A DNA stretch of 39,422 bases from Eubacteriaceae bacterium (GTDB lineage Bacteria; Bacillota; Clostridia; Lachnospirales; Lachnospiraceae), in the NCBI GenBank assembly GCA_902362875.1, contig CABIYF010000028.1, positions 1 to 39,422 on the forward strand. Direction: 5' to 3'. Positions 23,886 to 30,633 of this stretch are shown piece after piece. Below the pieces are notes generated by a model. The model did no database searches, was not told the DNA's origin, and was given only the letters and a program-made list of their open reading frames with translations. Numbering within the stretch: position 1 is the stretch's first letter; the number at the start of each line of letters is the position of its first letter. A program made the translations under genes and the position numbers.

Positions 23886-25022
23886 TCAAAGTTTCTGAAA
23901 TATTTTTTCTTCATAGGCTGTCACTGCCTGGTCTGATTGTCTACGCCTTATGTGGGCATAGGTCTGTAAAAATGTCTTAGGACTATTCCCCATGATATCA
24001 GATAACACCTTATCAGATTCCCCACGTTCATAGTTATTTGTTGCGAAAGAGTGTCGGCAGTTATAAAGGGGGATCACTGGCAGCGGTTCTGTTTCCTGGT
24101 TATTATACTCTTTCAATGCTTCTCTGAATTTAGCGGAGTAGCGGTTGGGATTCACAGGACGCCCTTTTACGGTTGTAAATAAAAAGTCGTGTTGATAATC
24201 GGGGTGATAGCTTTTAAGCTGTAATTTGACCGCCTGCTTTTGTCTCACGATATCATACAGCACACCAGGAAGATACAACGCACGGATAGAGTTTGTGTTC
24301 TTTGTATCGTCAACGTTTCCCTCTTTGTCAATCGTTCGATGGACCATGATTACATGGTTTTGTTCAATCAGATCATCGTCACAGAATCCGCAGACCTCGC
24401 CCGGTCTCATTCCCAGGATCAGCGACACACAGAACATAGAGTAATAGTGGTTAGCCTTGATCACTGGACTATTTAAGAACGCTGCGACTTGTTCATCAGT
24501 CCACGTTACTTTCTTCTTGTATGGAACTTTTAGGCGTTTGATCCCGATCATGGGGTTATCTGGTGGGGCTAGTGCTTTCAGTGGTTGTATGGCGAACTGG
24601 AAGATATCAGAGAGTATGTTAATACACTTGTTCACTGTTTCCGGAGAATATTTCTTACTGAGACTATTAACAAACTCTTGAATCTTCATCGGCTCGATAT
24701 GGTCGATCTGTGAAGCCTGGAACACGTTCTCTATATGCCGATGGTAGAAATCTGTATAAGTCTTACAGGTGCTACGGCGGTACATATTCGGGGCAGATGC
24801 AAGCCACAGATCAGCACATTTCCCAAAGGTTTTATGATCTGTAATACTATGGCTGCCAGAAGCAAGCTCTTTTAGTATCTGTGATTCATCCAGGACCGCT
24901 TCTTTTCGCTTTTTACGTTGTTTGCCATATATAGGTTTATTTGTTCCAGGATTCCAAACACAAGCGTAATATCTATACTGTACGCCTTTTTTGGTAGTCC
25001 ATGATCTTTTTTGTATACTCAT
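23886..25022 (-). CDS. int: Tyrosine integrase of element 1
   Basis: This site-specific recombinase inserts and excises element 1 at tRNA-Gly. The 378-residue protein has an N-terminal arm-binding region (YRYYACVWNPG), a core-binding SAM-like domain (about 63-165) and a catalytic domain with Arg206 (LGMRPGEVCG), a Lys near 241, Arg323-His324 (YNCRHSFATNNYERG) and nucleophile Tyr355 (TFLQTYAHI). The first His of the HxxRH box is Tyr and the later GH is GN, variants seen in active Firmicutes integrases. The stop lies 54 bases from the att repeat, the usual integrase position. Confidence 0.9.
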   Translation of the reverse strand: MSIQKRSWTTKKGVQYRYYACVWNPGTNKPIYGKQRKKRKEAVLDESQILKELASGSHSITDHKTFGKCADLWLASAPNMYRRSTCKTYTDFYHRHIENVFQASQIDHIEPMKIQEFVNSLSKKYSPETVNKCINILSDIFQFAIQPLKALAPPDNPMIGIKRLKVPYKKKVTWTDEQVAAFLNSPVIKANHYYSMFCVSLILGMRPGEVCGFCDDDLIEQNHVIMVHRTIDKEGNVDDTKNTNSIRALYLPGVLYDIVRQKQAVKLQLKSYHPDYQHDFLFTTVKGRPVNPNRYSAKFREALKEYNNQETEPLPVIPLYNCRHSFATNNYERGESDKVLSDIMGNSPKTFLQTYAHIRRRQSDQAVTAYEEKIFQKL

Positions 25023-25042
25023 AGTATCATTCCTTTCTTTCT

Positions 25043-25069
25043 AAGTCGGGGCGATGGCTTTAGAATGAA
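25043..25069 (+). repeat. 27-bp direct repeat, copy 1
   Basis: A 27-base segment beginning AAGTCGGGGCGATGGCTTT lies just upstream of the integrase start and recurs at 26005-26031 with one difference. It is GC-richer than its surroundings. The copies flank the repressor/Cro module. Confidence 0.8.
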
Positions 25070-25142
25070 TAAATGATACATATTCCTTGATTTTTGTTGC
25101 AGAAATGCGGATAAATGCGTATTTATCCAAGAAAAATGTGTT

Positions 25143-25646
25143 TTATTCTTGATCCTGGTTATCGTTTCCAGGGTCTTTTTTATATTCTGGTATCTTAGTA
25201 AGCAATTCCACTTGTTCAATAGCTTTTTCTTTGCCGGTGTCATTTAAATTATCAAAATGAGATAAAAGTTCAATATGTTTATTATTATCTGTAATATCTT
25301 CAACCATTCCAGTAAACGCTTGAATAAGTTCTTTTTGAGTGGGCGGTATGTTGCTAATATAACCATTTCTTAAATCAGAATTGCGATGCACTTCATAAAC
25401 TCTTAAATTACGACGTGAATTTTGTTCTTCATAATCTTCTGGTTGTACATCAAAGCCCAATAGCTCGCTTTCTTTGATTTCTAATGTTTCACATATTTTT
25501 TTTATAATATCAAAACGTGCCATTTTTCCATCACGCTTAGTTATAGAGTATAAGGTATTGACAGAAATTCCCGCCTTTTTAGATAAATCTTTTATAGTCA
25601 TATTTTTTTGCTTAAGAATTTCTTTTAAATTAGTTCCAAGTGCCAT
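25143..25646 (-). CDS. CI-like XRE-family repressor
   Basis: This is the probable lysogeny-type repressor of element 1. The 167-residue protein starts with an XRE helix-turn-helix (about 6-62: LKEILKQKNMTIKDLSKKAG, then ISVNTLYSITK) and has a polar C-terminal region without the Ser-Lys peptidase residues of LexA-type repressors, so induction would need an antirepressor, as in SaPI Stl. AGGAGG precedes the ATG. It is divergent from the Cro-like gene, with three shared operator-like repeats between them. Confidence 0.82.
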   Translation of the reverse strand: MALGTNLKEILKQKNMTIKDLSKKAGISVNTLYSITKRDGKMARFDIIKKICETLEIKESELLGFDVQPEDYEEQNSRRNLRVYEVHRNSDLRNGYISNIPPTQKELIQAFTGMVEDITDNNKHIELLSHFDNLNDTGKEKAIEQVELLTKIPEYKKDPGNDNQDQE

Positions 25647-25667
25647 GATAAAAAACCTCCTACTATA

Positions 25668-25696
25668 ATAATATCATTTCAATTCATTAAAGTAAA
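25668..25696 (-). promoter_or_regulatory. Promoter of the CI-like repressor
   Basis: On the minus strand TTTACT (25696-25691), 17 bases and TATTAT (25673-25668), 22 bases before the repressor ATG. Confidence 0.6.
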
Positions 25697-25712
25697 CCTT
25701 TAAAATCGCAAA

Positions 25713-25785
25713 ATGCACTAATATAATTCTTGACAAAACTAAAATGCACTAATATAATAAAACTAAATTAGTTAGATGCACTAAT
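25713..25785 (+). promoter_or_regulatory. Three ATGCACTAAT operator-like repeats
   Basis: ATGCACTAAT begins at 25713, 25744 and 25776, spaced 31 and 32 bases, about three helical turns. The copies bracket the rightward promoter's -35 and -10 boxes and the Cro-like gene's ribosome binding site. They are the likely sites for the CI-like and Cro-like proteins. Confidence 0.7.
25730..25758 (+). promoter_or_regulatory. Rightward early promoter of element 1
   Basis: Perfect consensus: TTGACA (25730-25735), 17 bases, TATAAT (25753-25758). It overlaps the second ATGCACTAAT repeat and so is probably repressed in the integrated state. Confidence 0.8.
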
Positions 25786-25804
25786 TAGAAAGGAGATAAG
25801 AAAA

Positions 25805-26002
25805 ATGAAAATTAACCGAAAAAAACTAGATTTAGCCAAAGCAAGAGCTTGCATGGGATCTAAAGAAATTGAAGCCAGTGGATTTCCTAAAGGTACATAC
25901 TGCGGAATCTTACAAGGGCGAGATGTTAAACCAGAGACAGCCGGAAGACTTGCCAGAGTTTTAGGTGTTGATGTAACAGAAATTATTGAAACAGAAGAGT
26001 AG
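25805..26002 (+). CDS. Cro-like small XRE protein
   Basis: This 65-residue helix-turn-helix protein is the first gene of the rightward early operon. KKLDLAKARACMGSKEIEASGF and the segment around KPETAGRLARVLGVDVTEIIE form a compact XRE/HTH_26 fold. AAAGGAG precedes the ATG. By position it should counteract the CI-like repressor or turn down early transcription. Confidence 0.75.
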   Translation: MKINRKKLDLAKARACMGSKEIEASGFPKGTYCGILQGRDVKPETAGRLARVLGVDVTEIIETEE

Positions 26003-26004
26003 TA

Positions 26005-26031
26005 AAGTCGGGGCGATGGCTTTGGAATGAA
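26005..26031 (+). repeat. 27-bp direct repeat, copy 2
   Basis: This is the second copy of the 27-base segment (AAGTCGGGGCGATGGCTTT and eight more bases), one difference from copy 1 at 25043-25069. It lies between the Cro-like gene and the next small gene. Confidence 0.8.
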
Positions 26032-26043
26032 AGGAGTTAAGGC

Positions 26044-26277
26044 ATGAGATACAGTGAAAAGATGAAATTCTGGTTGTTTGATCTGGCACATGGGAACCTA
26101 AGTGAATTAGAGATCATTAAGGGATTCATTAAGTATTATGTGCTGTATAACCAGACGATCCAGAACGTGCAAGATGATATCCATTTTCACACAAATTATG
26201 GAGTGTTAGGAGAACAAACAGCATTAGAAAGCCTTAATAAAGCATTGTGCAGCTATGTAGATTATGAAAAGGAGTGA
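26044..26277 (+). CDS. Small hypothetical protein, early operon
   Basis: This 77-residue protein of unknown family starts MRYSEKMKFWLFDLAHG behind AAAGGAG. It is mostly helical in appearance, with aromatic and acidic residues and no membrane segment. It ends a few bases before the excisionase-like gene, so the two are co-translated. Confidence 0.6.
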   Translation: MRYSEKMKFWLFDLAHGNLSELEIIKGFIKYYVLYNQTIQNVQDDIHFHTNYGVLGEQTALESLNKALCSYVDYEKE

Positions 26278-26281
26278 TACA

Positions 26282-26506
26282 ATGACAGGATTTATCAGAG
26301 CAAAGGAAGTTTGTGAATTGCTGCAGTGTTCTTCTGCGATGGCTTACCGGATCATAGCCAGATTAAACAAGGAGCTAGAATCTAAGGGATACATAACCAT
26401 TAGCGGAAGAATCAGCAAAGACTATCTTTGTGAGAGGATGGGAATTAAGAATGAACAGCAAAGAGGAACTGATAGCGATGATCAAACCAGACATGAAGCT
26501 GACTGA
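26282..26506 (+). CDS. Excisionase-like small HTH protein
   Basis: The 74 residues begin FIRAKEVCELLQCSSAMAYRIIARLNKEL, a winged-helix/MerR-like fold of the type found in Xis and in phage helix-turn-helix proteins, followed by a wing (GYITISGRISKDYLCERMG). AAAAGGAG precedes ATG 26282. It probably binds att arm sites to direct excision, or acts as a small regulator; the sequence does not decide between these. Confidence 0.6.
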   Translation: MTGFIRAKEVCELLQCSSAMAYRIIARLNKELESKGYITISGRISKDYLCERMGIKNEQQRGTDSDDQTRHEAD

Positions 26507-26813
26507 AAGCTTTTTCAAGGCAATCTATGGATATGAATTAACTTATCCAGGTTTTGCAGAAATGGCAATGATCAAATTTATGGCAATGGGCAGTAAGAAC
26601 GCCAGGGCATACTATAAGCAGTTTTCAGAGAAATATGAGAATGAAGCAAAACAGACATTTAAAAATGTTGGTGTATGGTATGTTGAGCAGTTAGAGAAAG
26701 AAAGACAGGAGAAGAAGAGAAAAGAGGTGATAACGTGGAAGAAAGACCCGAAAAAGATGAGCAACAAAGAGCTGCTGAACTCATTAGAGAAGCTAGTAAA
26801 AGGGGACTTGTAA
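26451..26813 (+). CDS. Hypothetical protein upstream of the RepA-like ATPase
   Basis: About 120 residues, MNSKEELIAMIKPDMKLTES onward, very rich in Lys and Glu with a long helical C-terminus (KERQEKKRKEV). It overlaps the previous gene by 56 bases and the next by 79. No family recognised. The start may be ATG 26451 or GTG 26430. It may be a helper of the replication ATPase, by position only. Confidence 0.5.
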   Translation: MNSKEELIAMIKPDMKLTESFFKAIYGYELTYPGFAEMAMIKFMAMGSKNARAYYKQFSEKYENEAKQTFKNVGVWYVEQLEKERQEKKRKEVITWKKDPKKMSNKELLNSLEKLVKGDL

Positions 26814-27844
26814 CGACTAAAGGCGGTGTTATAATTCCAGGAAAGAAGCATAAGGCAAAGCTCGTATCGATGCAACAGGTGGAAGAAAAGCCGATTCAAT
26901 GGTTGTTTCATCCGTATATCCCAAAGGGAAAGATAACCTTGTGTGCAGCTTATCCAGGAGTAGGAAAAACATATTTGTTATGTTATATAGCGGCGTGTGT
27001 TTCAACAGGAAAGCCATTCTTTAATTCAACGCCATTTCATAATGATCCTGGAAGAGTGATCTATCTAACTACAGAGGATGGAGCCGGGGATACCTTAAAG
27101 CCAAGAATGAGGGCTTGCGGTGCAAACATGGAGAATATAGCCACTGTCATAGACGATGAAGCAAGTTTAACGTTTGATAGTCCAGAGATAGAGGGTTTTG
27201 TAAAAGAGTTTAGTCCCGATCTTATCATCTTTGACCCTTTTCAGTCCTATATTGGTGAGAATGTAGAAATGAATGCAGCCAATAAAACAAGATCAGTATT
27301 AAACCATATTGTAGCACTAGCGGAAAAATACAATATAGCAATTGTCTTGATCTGTCATTTTAACAAGAATCAGAAAGGTGACGCAATTACAAGGATTATA
27401 GGATCAACAGATATCGTTGGTGTGTGCCGTAGTTATTTAGCACTGGGTACAGTACCAGGAAACAAAGAGCTACGATATATGTCACATGAAAAGTCAAGTT
27501 TAGCACACAAAGGATTGACAGTATTATTTGAGATCAACCCGGAAGAGGGTGGCATAAAATACGTTGATACGACACAGTACACAATGGATGATTATGCATC
27601 AATGGCATCACAAACAAAAAGACAAGCTCCGGCATTGGAAGAATGCAAAGATTTTATCATGCGGAATATGCCAGAGGGTAAAAGATTGGCTAAGGAAATG
27701 GAAGAATTGTTAAAAGCGAATAGCTTTTCTAAAGGTACATATATAAATGCAAAGAAAGCGTTGAATATCATAAGCAAAAAAGAGGGGTATTTAGATAATA
27801 CAAAATGGTATTGGGTATTACCTAAGCGACAGTCAGAAAATTGA
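26735..27844 (+). CDS. RepA-like AAA ATPase (hexameric helicase type)
   Basis: This RecA-fold ATPase resembles plasmid RepA and phage-satellite replication proteins and probably loads at or unwinds the element's origin. Walker A is AAYPGVGKTYLL (about residues 68-79), Walker B LIIFDPFQSYIG (about 165-176), and a sensor ICHFNKNQKGDA follows. The C-terminal 60 residues look like a winged helix (LLKANSFSKGTYINAKKAL). The start is GTG 26735 behind AAAGAGGTG. Direct and inverted GAAGAGTCAA repeats begin at its stop codon, as expected for an adjacent origin. Confidence 0.72.
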   Translation: MEERPEKDEQQRAAELIREASKRGLVTTKGGVIIPGKKHKAKLVSMQQVEEKPIQWLFHPYIPKGKITLCAAYPGVGKTYLLCYIAACVSTGKPFFNSTPFHNDPGRVIYLTTEDGAGDTLKPRMRACGANMENIATVIDDEASLTFDSPEIEGFVKEFSPDLIIFDPFQSYIGENVEMNAANKTRSVLNHIVALAEKYNIAIVLICHFNKNQKGDAITRIIGSTDIVGVCRSYLALGTVPGNKELRYMSHEKSSLAHKGLTVLFEINPEEGGIKYVDTTQYTMDDYASMASQTKRQAPALEECKDFIMRNMPEGKRLAKEMEELLKANSFSKGTYINAKKALNIISKKEGYLDNTKWYWVLPKRQSEN

Positions 27845-27986
27845 CTCTTCATATAAAAATATAGTATTTATAAGGGTTTATACGAAGAGTCAGAACTTGA
27901 CTCTAGTAAATATAGGGTTTACGAAGAGTCAAACATAGAATATACGTAAAAATGGCTTAAATACGTGAGTTGTTACGAAGAGTTAA
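27841..27986. repeat. Iteron-like GAAGAGTCAA repeats after the RepA-like gene
   Basis: TTGACTCTTC (27841, inverted), ACGAAGAGTCA (27882), TTGACTCT (27897, inverted), ACGAAGAGTCA (27921) and ACGAAGAGTTA (27975) lie in an AT-rich 145-base stretch. This arrangement suits a replication origin bound by the element's initiator. It could also be an operator array. Confidence 0.65.
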
Positions 27987-28024
27987 TTTTCTTGTGGGTC
28001 CCTAGAAGAAAGGAGATATAGAAA

Positions 28025-28192
28025 ATGAATGAAGAAAGAAAAGGAATGGTAAACCAGATCATGGCTGATTCAGCGGAATTGATACAGGCAGAGAGAAGAA
28101 AAGGGGGTATACTTTCAGAACAATCAGCCCTAGAGATTCTTAAGATCGAAGCGATCAGAGAGTTAATAAATGCAGTAGAGGGGGGATATTAG
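28025..28192 (+). CDS. Small hypothetical protein (55 aa)
   Basis: This 55-residue frame starts behind GAAAGGAGATATAGAAA, a strong site. The product (MNEERKGMVNQIMADSAELI and on) is acidic and helical, with no family recognised. It lies in the middle operon of element 1. Confidence 0.6.
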   Translation: MNEERKGMVNQIMADSAELIQAERRKGGILSEQSALEILKIEAIRELINAVEGGY

Positions 28193-28195
28193 CAC

Positions 28196-28315
28196 ATGAA
28201 AGATAGACATTTAGGACAGGCAATCATAGTTATTGGTTGCTTGCTCCTGGTAACACAGTTAATCAGTCCAGTAATGGCAGCAGTCTTTGTATTATCTGGA
28301 CTTACGCAACTATAA
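28196..28315 (+). CDS. Small membrane peptide (39 aa)
   Basis: This 39-residue frame begins three bases after the previous stop, with GGGGGG as binding site. Nearly all of it is one hydrophobic helix (QAIIVIGCLLLVTQLISPVM). The function is unknown. Confidence 0.5.
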   Translation: MKDRHLGQAIIVIGCLLLVTQLISPVMAAVFVLSGLTQL

Positions 28316-28322
28316 GAAAAAA

Positions 28323-28355
28323 CCCCTTGATACAGTTGATGACCATATCAAGGGG
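28323..28355 (-). terminator. Hairpin with T-tract on the minus strand
   Basis: CCCCTTGATA pairs with TATCAAGGGG (10 bp). On the minus strand it is followed by TTTTTTC, so it would stop leftward transcription; on the plus strand there is no T run. Confidence 0.5.
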
Positions 28356-28365
28356 GATAAACCAA

Positions 28366-28417
28366 AGGGTTGTGTTTATATTATGAAAATTCGACAAATT
28401 TAATATAACACAACCCT
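28366..28417. other. Long stem-loop of unknown role
   Basis: AGGGTTGTGTTTATATTA pairs with TAATATAACACAACCCT (17 bp with a single-base bulge) around about 17 bases. There is no T-tract. It lies upstream of the next gene's ribosome binding site and could be an RNA structure, an operator or part of an origin. Confidence 0.6.
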
Positions 28418-28440
28418 AACACAGAAAGGAAGTGTTTTTT

Positions 28441-28620
28441 ATGAAAATTATTGAAAGTTTTATATTAAGAGAAAGGGAATCAATAGAAACAAGTATGTTA
28501 AACATCATGGAGTGCCTGGTATATCTGCCAGAGCAAGACGCAGATCAGATCATTGACAGAATGAAGCAGACAGTAAAGCAGATCAGAGAGGAAAGAGAGG
28601 TGAAGCATGATGAAGTATAA
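28441..28620 (+). CDS. Small hypothetical protein (59 aa)
   Basis: The start is ATG 28441 behind AAAGGAAG. It is a helical, charged protein (ERESIETSMLNIMECLVYLP, then KQTVKQIREEREVKHDEV) likely to form a coiled coil. Its end overlaps the next small gene. No family recognised. Confidence 0.55.
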   Translation: MKIIESFILRERESIETSMLNIMECLVYLPEQDADQIIDRMKQTVKQIREEREVKHDEV

Positions 28621-28786
28621 CGATATACCAGTAAGCAGATCACAACCAAAAACTTATCAATTGACAGAGCATGACAAAGAATACTTAAAAAGTTTTGCTG
28701 TGGATGGGGTAATACCGATCAAGAGTTATATTATGGCTATGAATCAGATCGTAAATCATACAGTACCAGGAGTAGGAACATGGTAA
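28607..28786 (+). CDS. Small hypothetical protein (59 aa)
   Basis: AGAGAGG precedes the paired ATG codons at 28607 and 28610. The product runs YNDIPVSRSQPKTYQLTEHD and ends HTVPGVGTW. It overlaps genes on both sides, as is usual in compact phage-type operons. The function is unknown. Confidence 0.5.
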   Translation: MMKYNDIPVSRSQPKTYQLTEHDKEYLKSFAVDGVIPIKSYIMAMNQIVNHTVPGVGTW

Positions 28787-28947
28787 AAATTAAAGTATCT
28801 TACCAGAACGCACAGGAACTTGATAGATTGATTCAAATATTAGAGCCTTATATTTTATCGCTTAAGATGGTAAAACAGAAAGACGAACGATATTTGAAAG
28901 CATACATAAAGTTAAAATTGAAAGGAGAAAGCAACAATGAAATTTAA
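28780..28947 (+). CDS. Small hypothetical protein (55 aa)
   Basis: The frame starts at ATG 28780 overlapping the previous stop and ends at 28947 inside the next gene. The product, MVKIKVSYQNAQELDRLIQI onward with a basic C-terminal half, is similar in style to small phage proteins. No family assigned. Confidence 0.5.
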   Translation: MVKIKVSYQNAQELDRLIQILEPYILSLKMVKQKDERYLKAYIKLKLKGESNNEI

Positions 28948-29140
28948 GGAATTACTCAAGAGAACGGGAAATGATGTACAGATCGAGGTATATAATCTAC
29001 CGAAGAAAGCTTATATCTGTACTGTATGCAATCACAGCGCAATACCAGAGGAAATCTGGAAGTCGAACATTGCGTCAGTATTTCCGATCGACAGTAAGAC
29101 TTTGGGTGTATTAGTGATCGAGAATGTTAAGAAAAGTTAA
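28937..29140 (+). CDS. Small hypothetical protein (67 aa)
   Basis: AAAGGAG precedes the ATG at 28937. The product has a CTVCNH segment and mixed beta character, with no family recognised. It is the last gene before a terminator at 29208. Confidence 0.55.
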   Translation: MKFKELLKRTGNDVQIEVYNLPKKAYICTVCNHSAIPEEIWKSNIASVFPIDSKTLGVLVIENVKKS

Positions 29141-29207
29141 GATAAAGACGGAATAAAGAAACCAGATCAACCAAGATCGAAATGATATATCTGCCTAAAC
29201 TCAATTT

Positions 29208-29236
29208 AAGGGTGCTGCATTATGTGGCATCCTTTT
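29208..29236 (+). terminator. Terminator of the early/middle operon of element 1
   Basis: AAGGGTGCT pairs with GGCATCCTT (9 bp, two G-U) around nine bases and is followed by TTATT. Confidence 0.6.
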
Positions 29237-29537
29237 ATTGATTCCTGGAACTTGCTCAATTTTGAGCGGGTTCAAAACTGGACACGGTTAAACTACTTCA
29301 TAAAACATCAGATTCAGAATGTTAATACTCGGAAATACTCGGATTTACTACATTTGTGGACAGGGAAAAATAGCACAGTCCAAGATTGGACGCAGCGAAC
29401 CGTATACAGGATTATAAGAAACCGTAATAAGTTACGTTTTGCTCAAAAATGAGCAAAAGAACATGACAAAACTTGACATTGAAAATATTAACGTAGAATG
29501 CAATTATCAATTCAGAACCGTAAACGTTTGAAAAAAG
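29237..29537. other. Non-coding stretch with two short hairpins
   Basis: No convincing gene. GCTCAATTTTGAGC (29253-29266) and TTTTGCTCAAAAATGAGCAAAA (29437-29458) are self-complementary and share the GCTCAA core. A TGTTAAT near 29318 may be a degenerate member of the iteron cluster that follows. Confidence 0.45.
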
Positions 29538-29780
29538 TGTTAACAAGGTAAACATACAATATCTGGAAATGTTAACAAGGTAAACATACCGTAAACAATC
29601 AAATGTTAACACGAAAAACCGCATAAATACAGGGAATAATGCTATGTTAACATTGTAAACATTAAATTCTTTAAAAATAAAATATAAAGGGAATAGGGAG
29701 AACGTAATACCCCATGTACCCCATATACCCCTATATACACGTATATATAGAGTTAAACGTTCACAATGTTAACAAAAATA
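29538..29780 (+). repeat. TGTTAAC...GTAAACA iteron-like repeats
   Basis: TGTTAACAAGGTAAACATAC occurs exactly twice, at 29538 and 29570 (32-base period). Shorter or variant copies start at 29604 (TGTTAACACG), 29645 (TGTTAACATTGTAAACATT) and 29767 (TGTTAACAAAAATA). The core is itself a dyad, TGTTWAC-N3-GTAAACA. The stretch is very AT-rich and gene-free, as in plasmid and satellite origins, and ends at the capsid operon promoter. Confidence 0.75.
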
Positions 29781-29806
29781 AGTCAAAAAAAATACCAAAA
29801 TAAGGC

Positions 29807-29835
29807 TTGCAATACTGGTCAATATGCGGTATGGT
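29807..29835 (+). promoter_or_regulatory. Promoter of the scaffold/capsid operon
   Basis: TTGCAA (29807-29812), 17 bases, TATGGT (29830-29835). It lies just downstream of the last TGTTAAC repeat and about 290 bases before the scaffold gene. Confidence 0.6.
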
Positions 29836-29841
29836 AGCAAT

Positions 29842-30124
29842 ATAACAAATAAAAGACATGAGTACGGCAACAGGTTCTCTTCGCCTGGTGTAAGCCAAGC
29901 ATTAAAAGTACAAATGCGGGCGTCAGAAAGGTTATTTTTTATGATAGCTTTTTTTGACGTCCTTTTTTATTGTTATGATATCCCGATTGTCTCTGATCGG
30001 GGAGTTATCTTCTTTTGTGAGAGTAACTTATCATTTTTTCATAGCCGCCCTGTTGTATGGTCGGGGCGGCAATGTTCCAAAAAAAAACAACAGTCGGCGG
30101 ACTTTAAACGTTTGAGGTGCTTAC
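29842..30124 (+). other. Structured leader of the capsid operon
   Basis: This is about 280 bases of untranslated leader. GGGCGTCA/TGACGTCC (29918-29968) followed by TTTTTT looks like an early terminator. GCCGCCC/GGGCGGC (30044-30070) is a strong GC stem. CCCGAT/ATCGGG and AGTTA/TAACT add smaller stems. A long open frame across it (29824-30138) shows no protein-like character. Control by attenuation or antitermination is likely. Confidence 0.5.
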
Positions 30125-30616
30125 ATGAGCGATATTGAAGAAAACAGCGTTGAAGAAACGGAAGAGGTAGGAGCGTCCACTACAGAAGAACAGGACGGTA
30201 AAGAACAGGGATCAGCAACAGAGCAGAAACCCGAAAAGAAGTACACAGATGCAGACGTTGATCGCATTGTGTCAAAGAGATTGAACAGAGAAAGAGAAAA
30301 ACTCTCTAAAGCCCTGGGTGAGGGACAGAAAGAGAGTGAATTAGAGATAAGAGAAAGAAAAGTATTAGAACGTGAATTGAGTATAGAGGTTAGGGAAAAG
30401 TTAGAAAAGGACGGACTACCGCAGAGCCTTTCAAAGCTTATGAATTATTCCAGTGTAGAGGGATTTACAAAGAGCTATGACGAGATTACAGGAACTTTCA
30501 AAGAAGCCTTGCAGATAGCAATAAAACCATATATTGCAGGAAGAGCTCCAAGGGTTGGTACTGGAAGTCCTAACATTGCAGATCAACAGATTGCTGATAT
30601 ATTTAAGTCACGTTAG
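30125..30616 (+). CDS. Phage scaffolding protein (DUF4355 family)
   Basis: Proteins of this family precede major capsid genes in many siphophages and guide capsid assembly from inside. The 163-residue product is highly charged, with an acidic N-terminus (EENSVEETEEVGASTTEEQD), the family signature KKYTDADVDRIVSKRLNRER (about 38-57), a long coiled coil, and a C-terminus ending IADIFKSR. GAGGTG lies before the ATG. The capsid gene starts 17 bases downstream. Confidence 0.82.
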   Translation: MSDIEENSVEETEEVGASTTEEQDGKEQGSATEQKPEKKYTDADVDRIVSKRLNREREKLSKALGEGQKESELEIRERKVLERELSIEVREKLEKDGLPQSLSKLMNYSSVEGFTKSYDEITGTFKEALQIAIKPYIAGRAPRVGTGSPNIADQQIADIFKSR

Positions 30617-30633
30617 TAATGAGGTGAATATAA

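Noticed and set aside
27841..27986. CRISPR array
   Set aside because: The repeats are about 10 bases, in both orientations and irregularly spaced, with no cas genes.
29222..29452. Open frame of 76 codons in the gap of element 1
   Set aside because: It begins inside a terminator hairpin, has no binding site and an unusual composition.
29538..29663. CRISPR array
   Set aside because: A 32-base period with 20-base repeats leaves 12-base gaps that are too short for spacers, and the later copies are degenerate; iterons fit better.
29824..30138. Open frame of 104 codons before the scaffold gene
   Set aside because: It starts inside the promoter -10 region, has no ribosome binding site, shows no protein-like pattern and runs through strong RNA hairpins; it is better read as leader.
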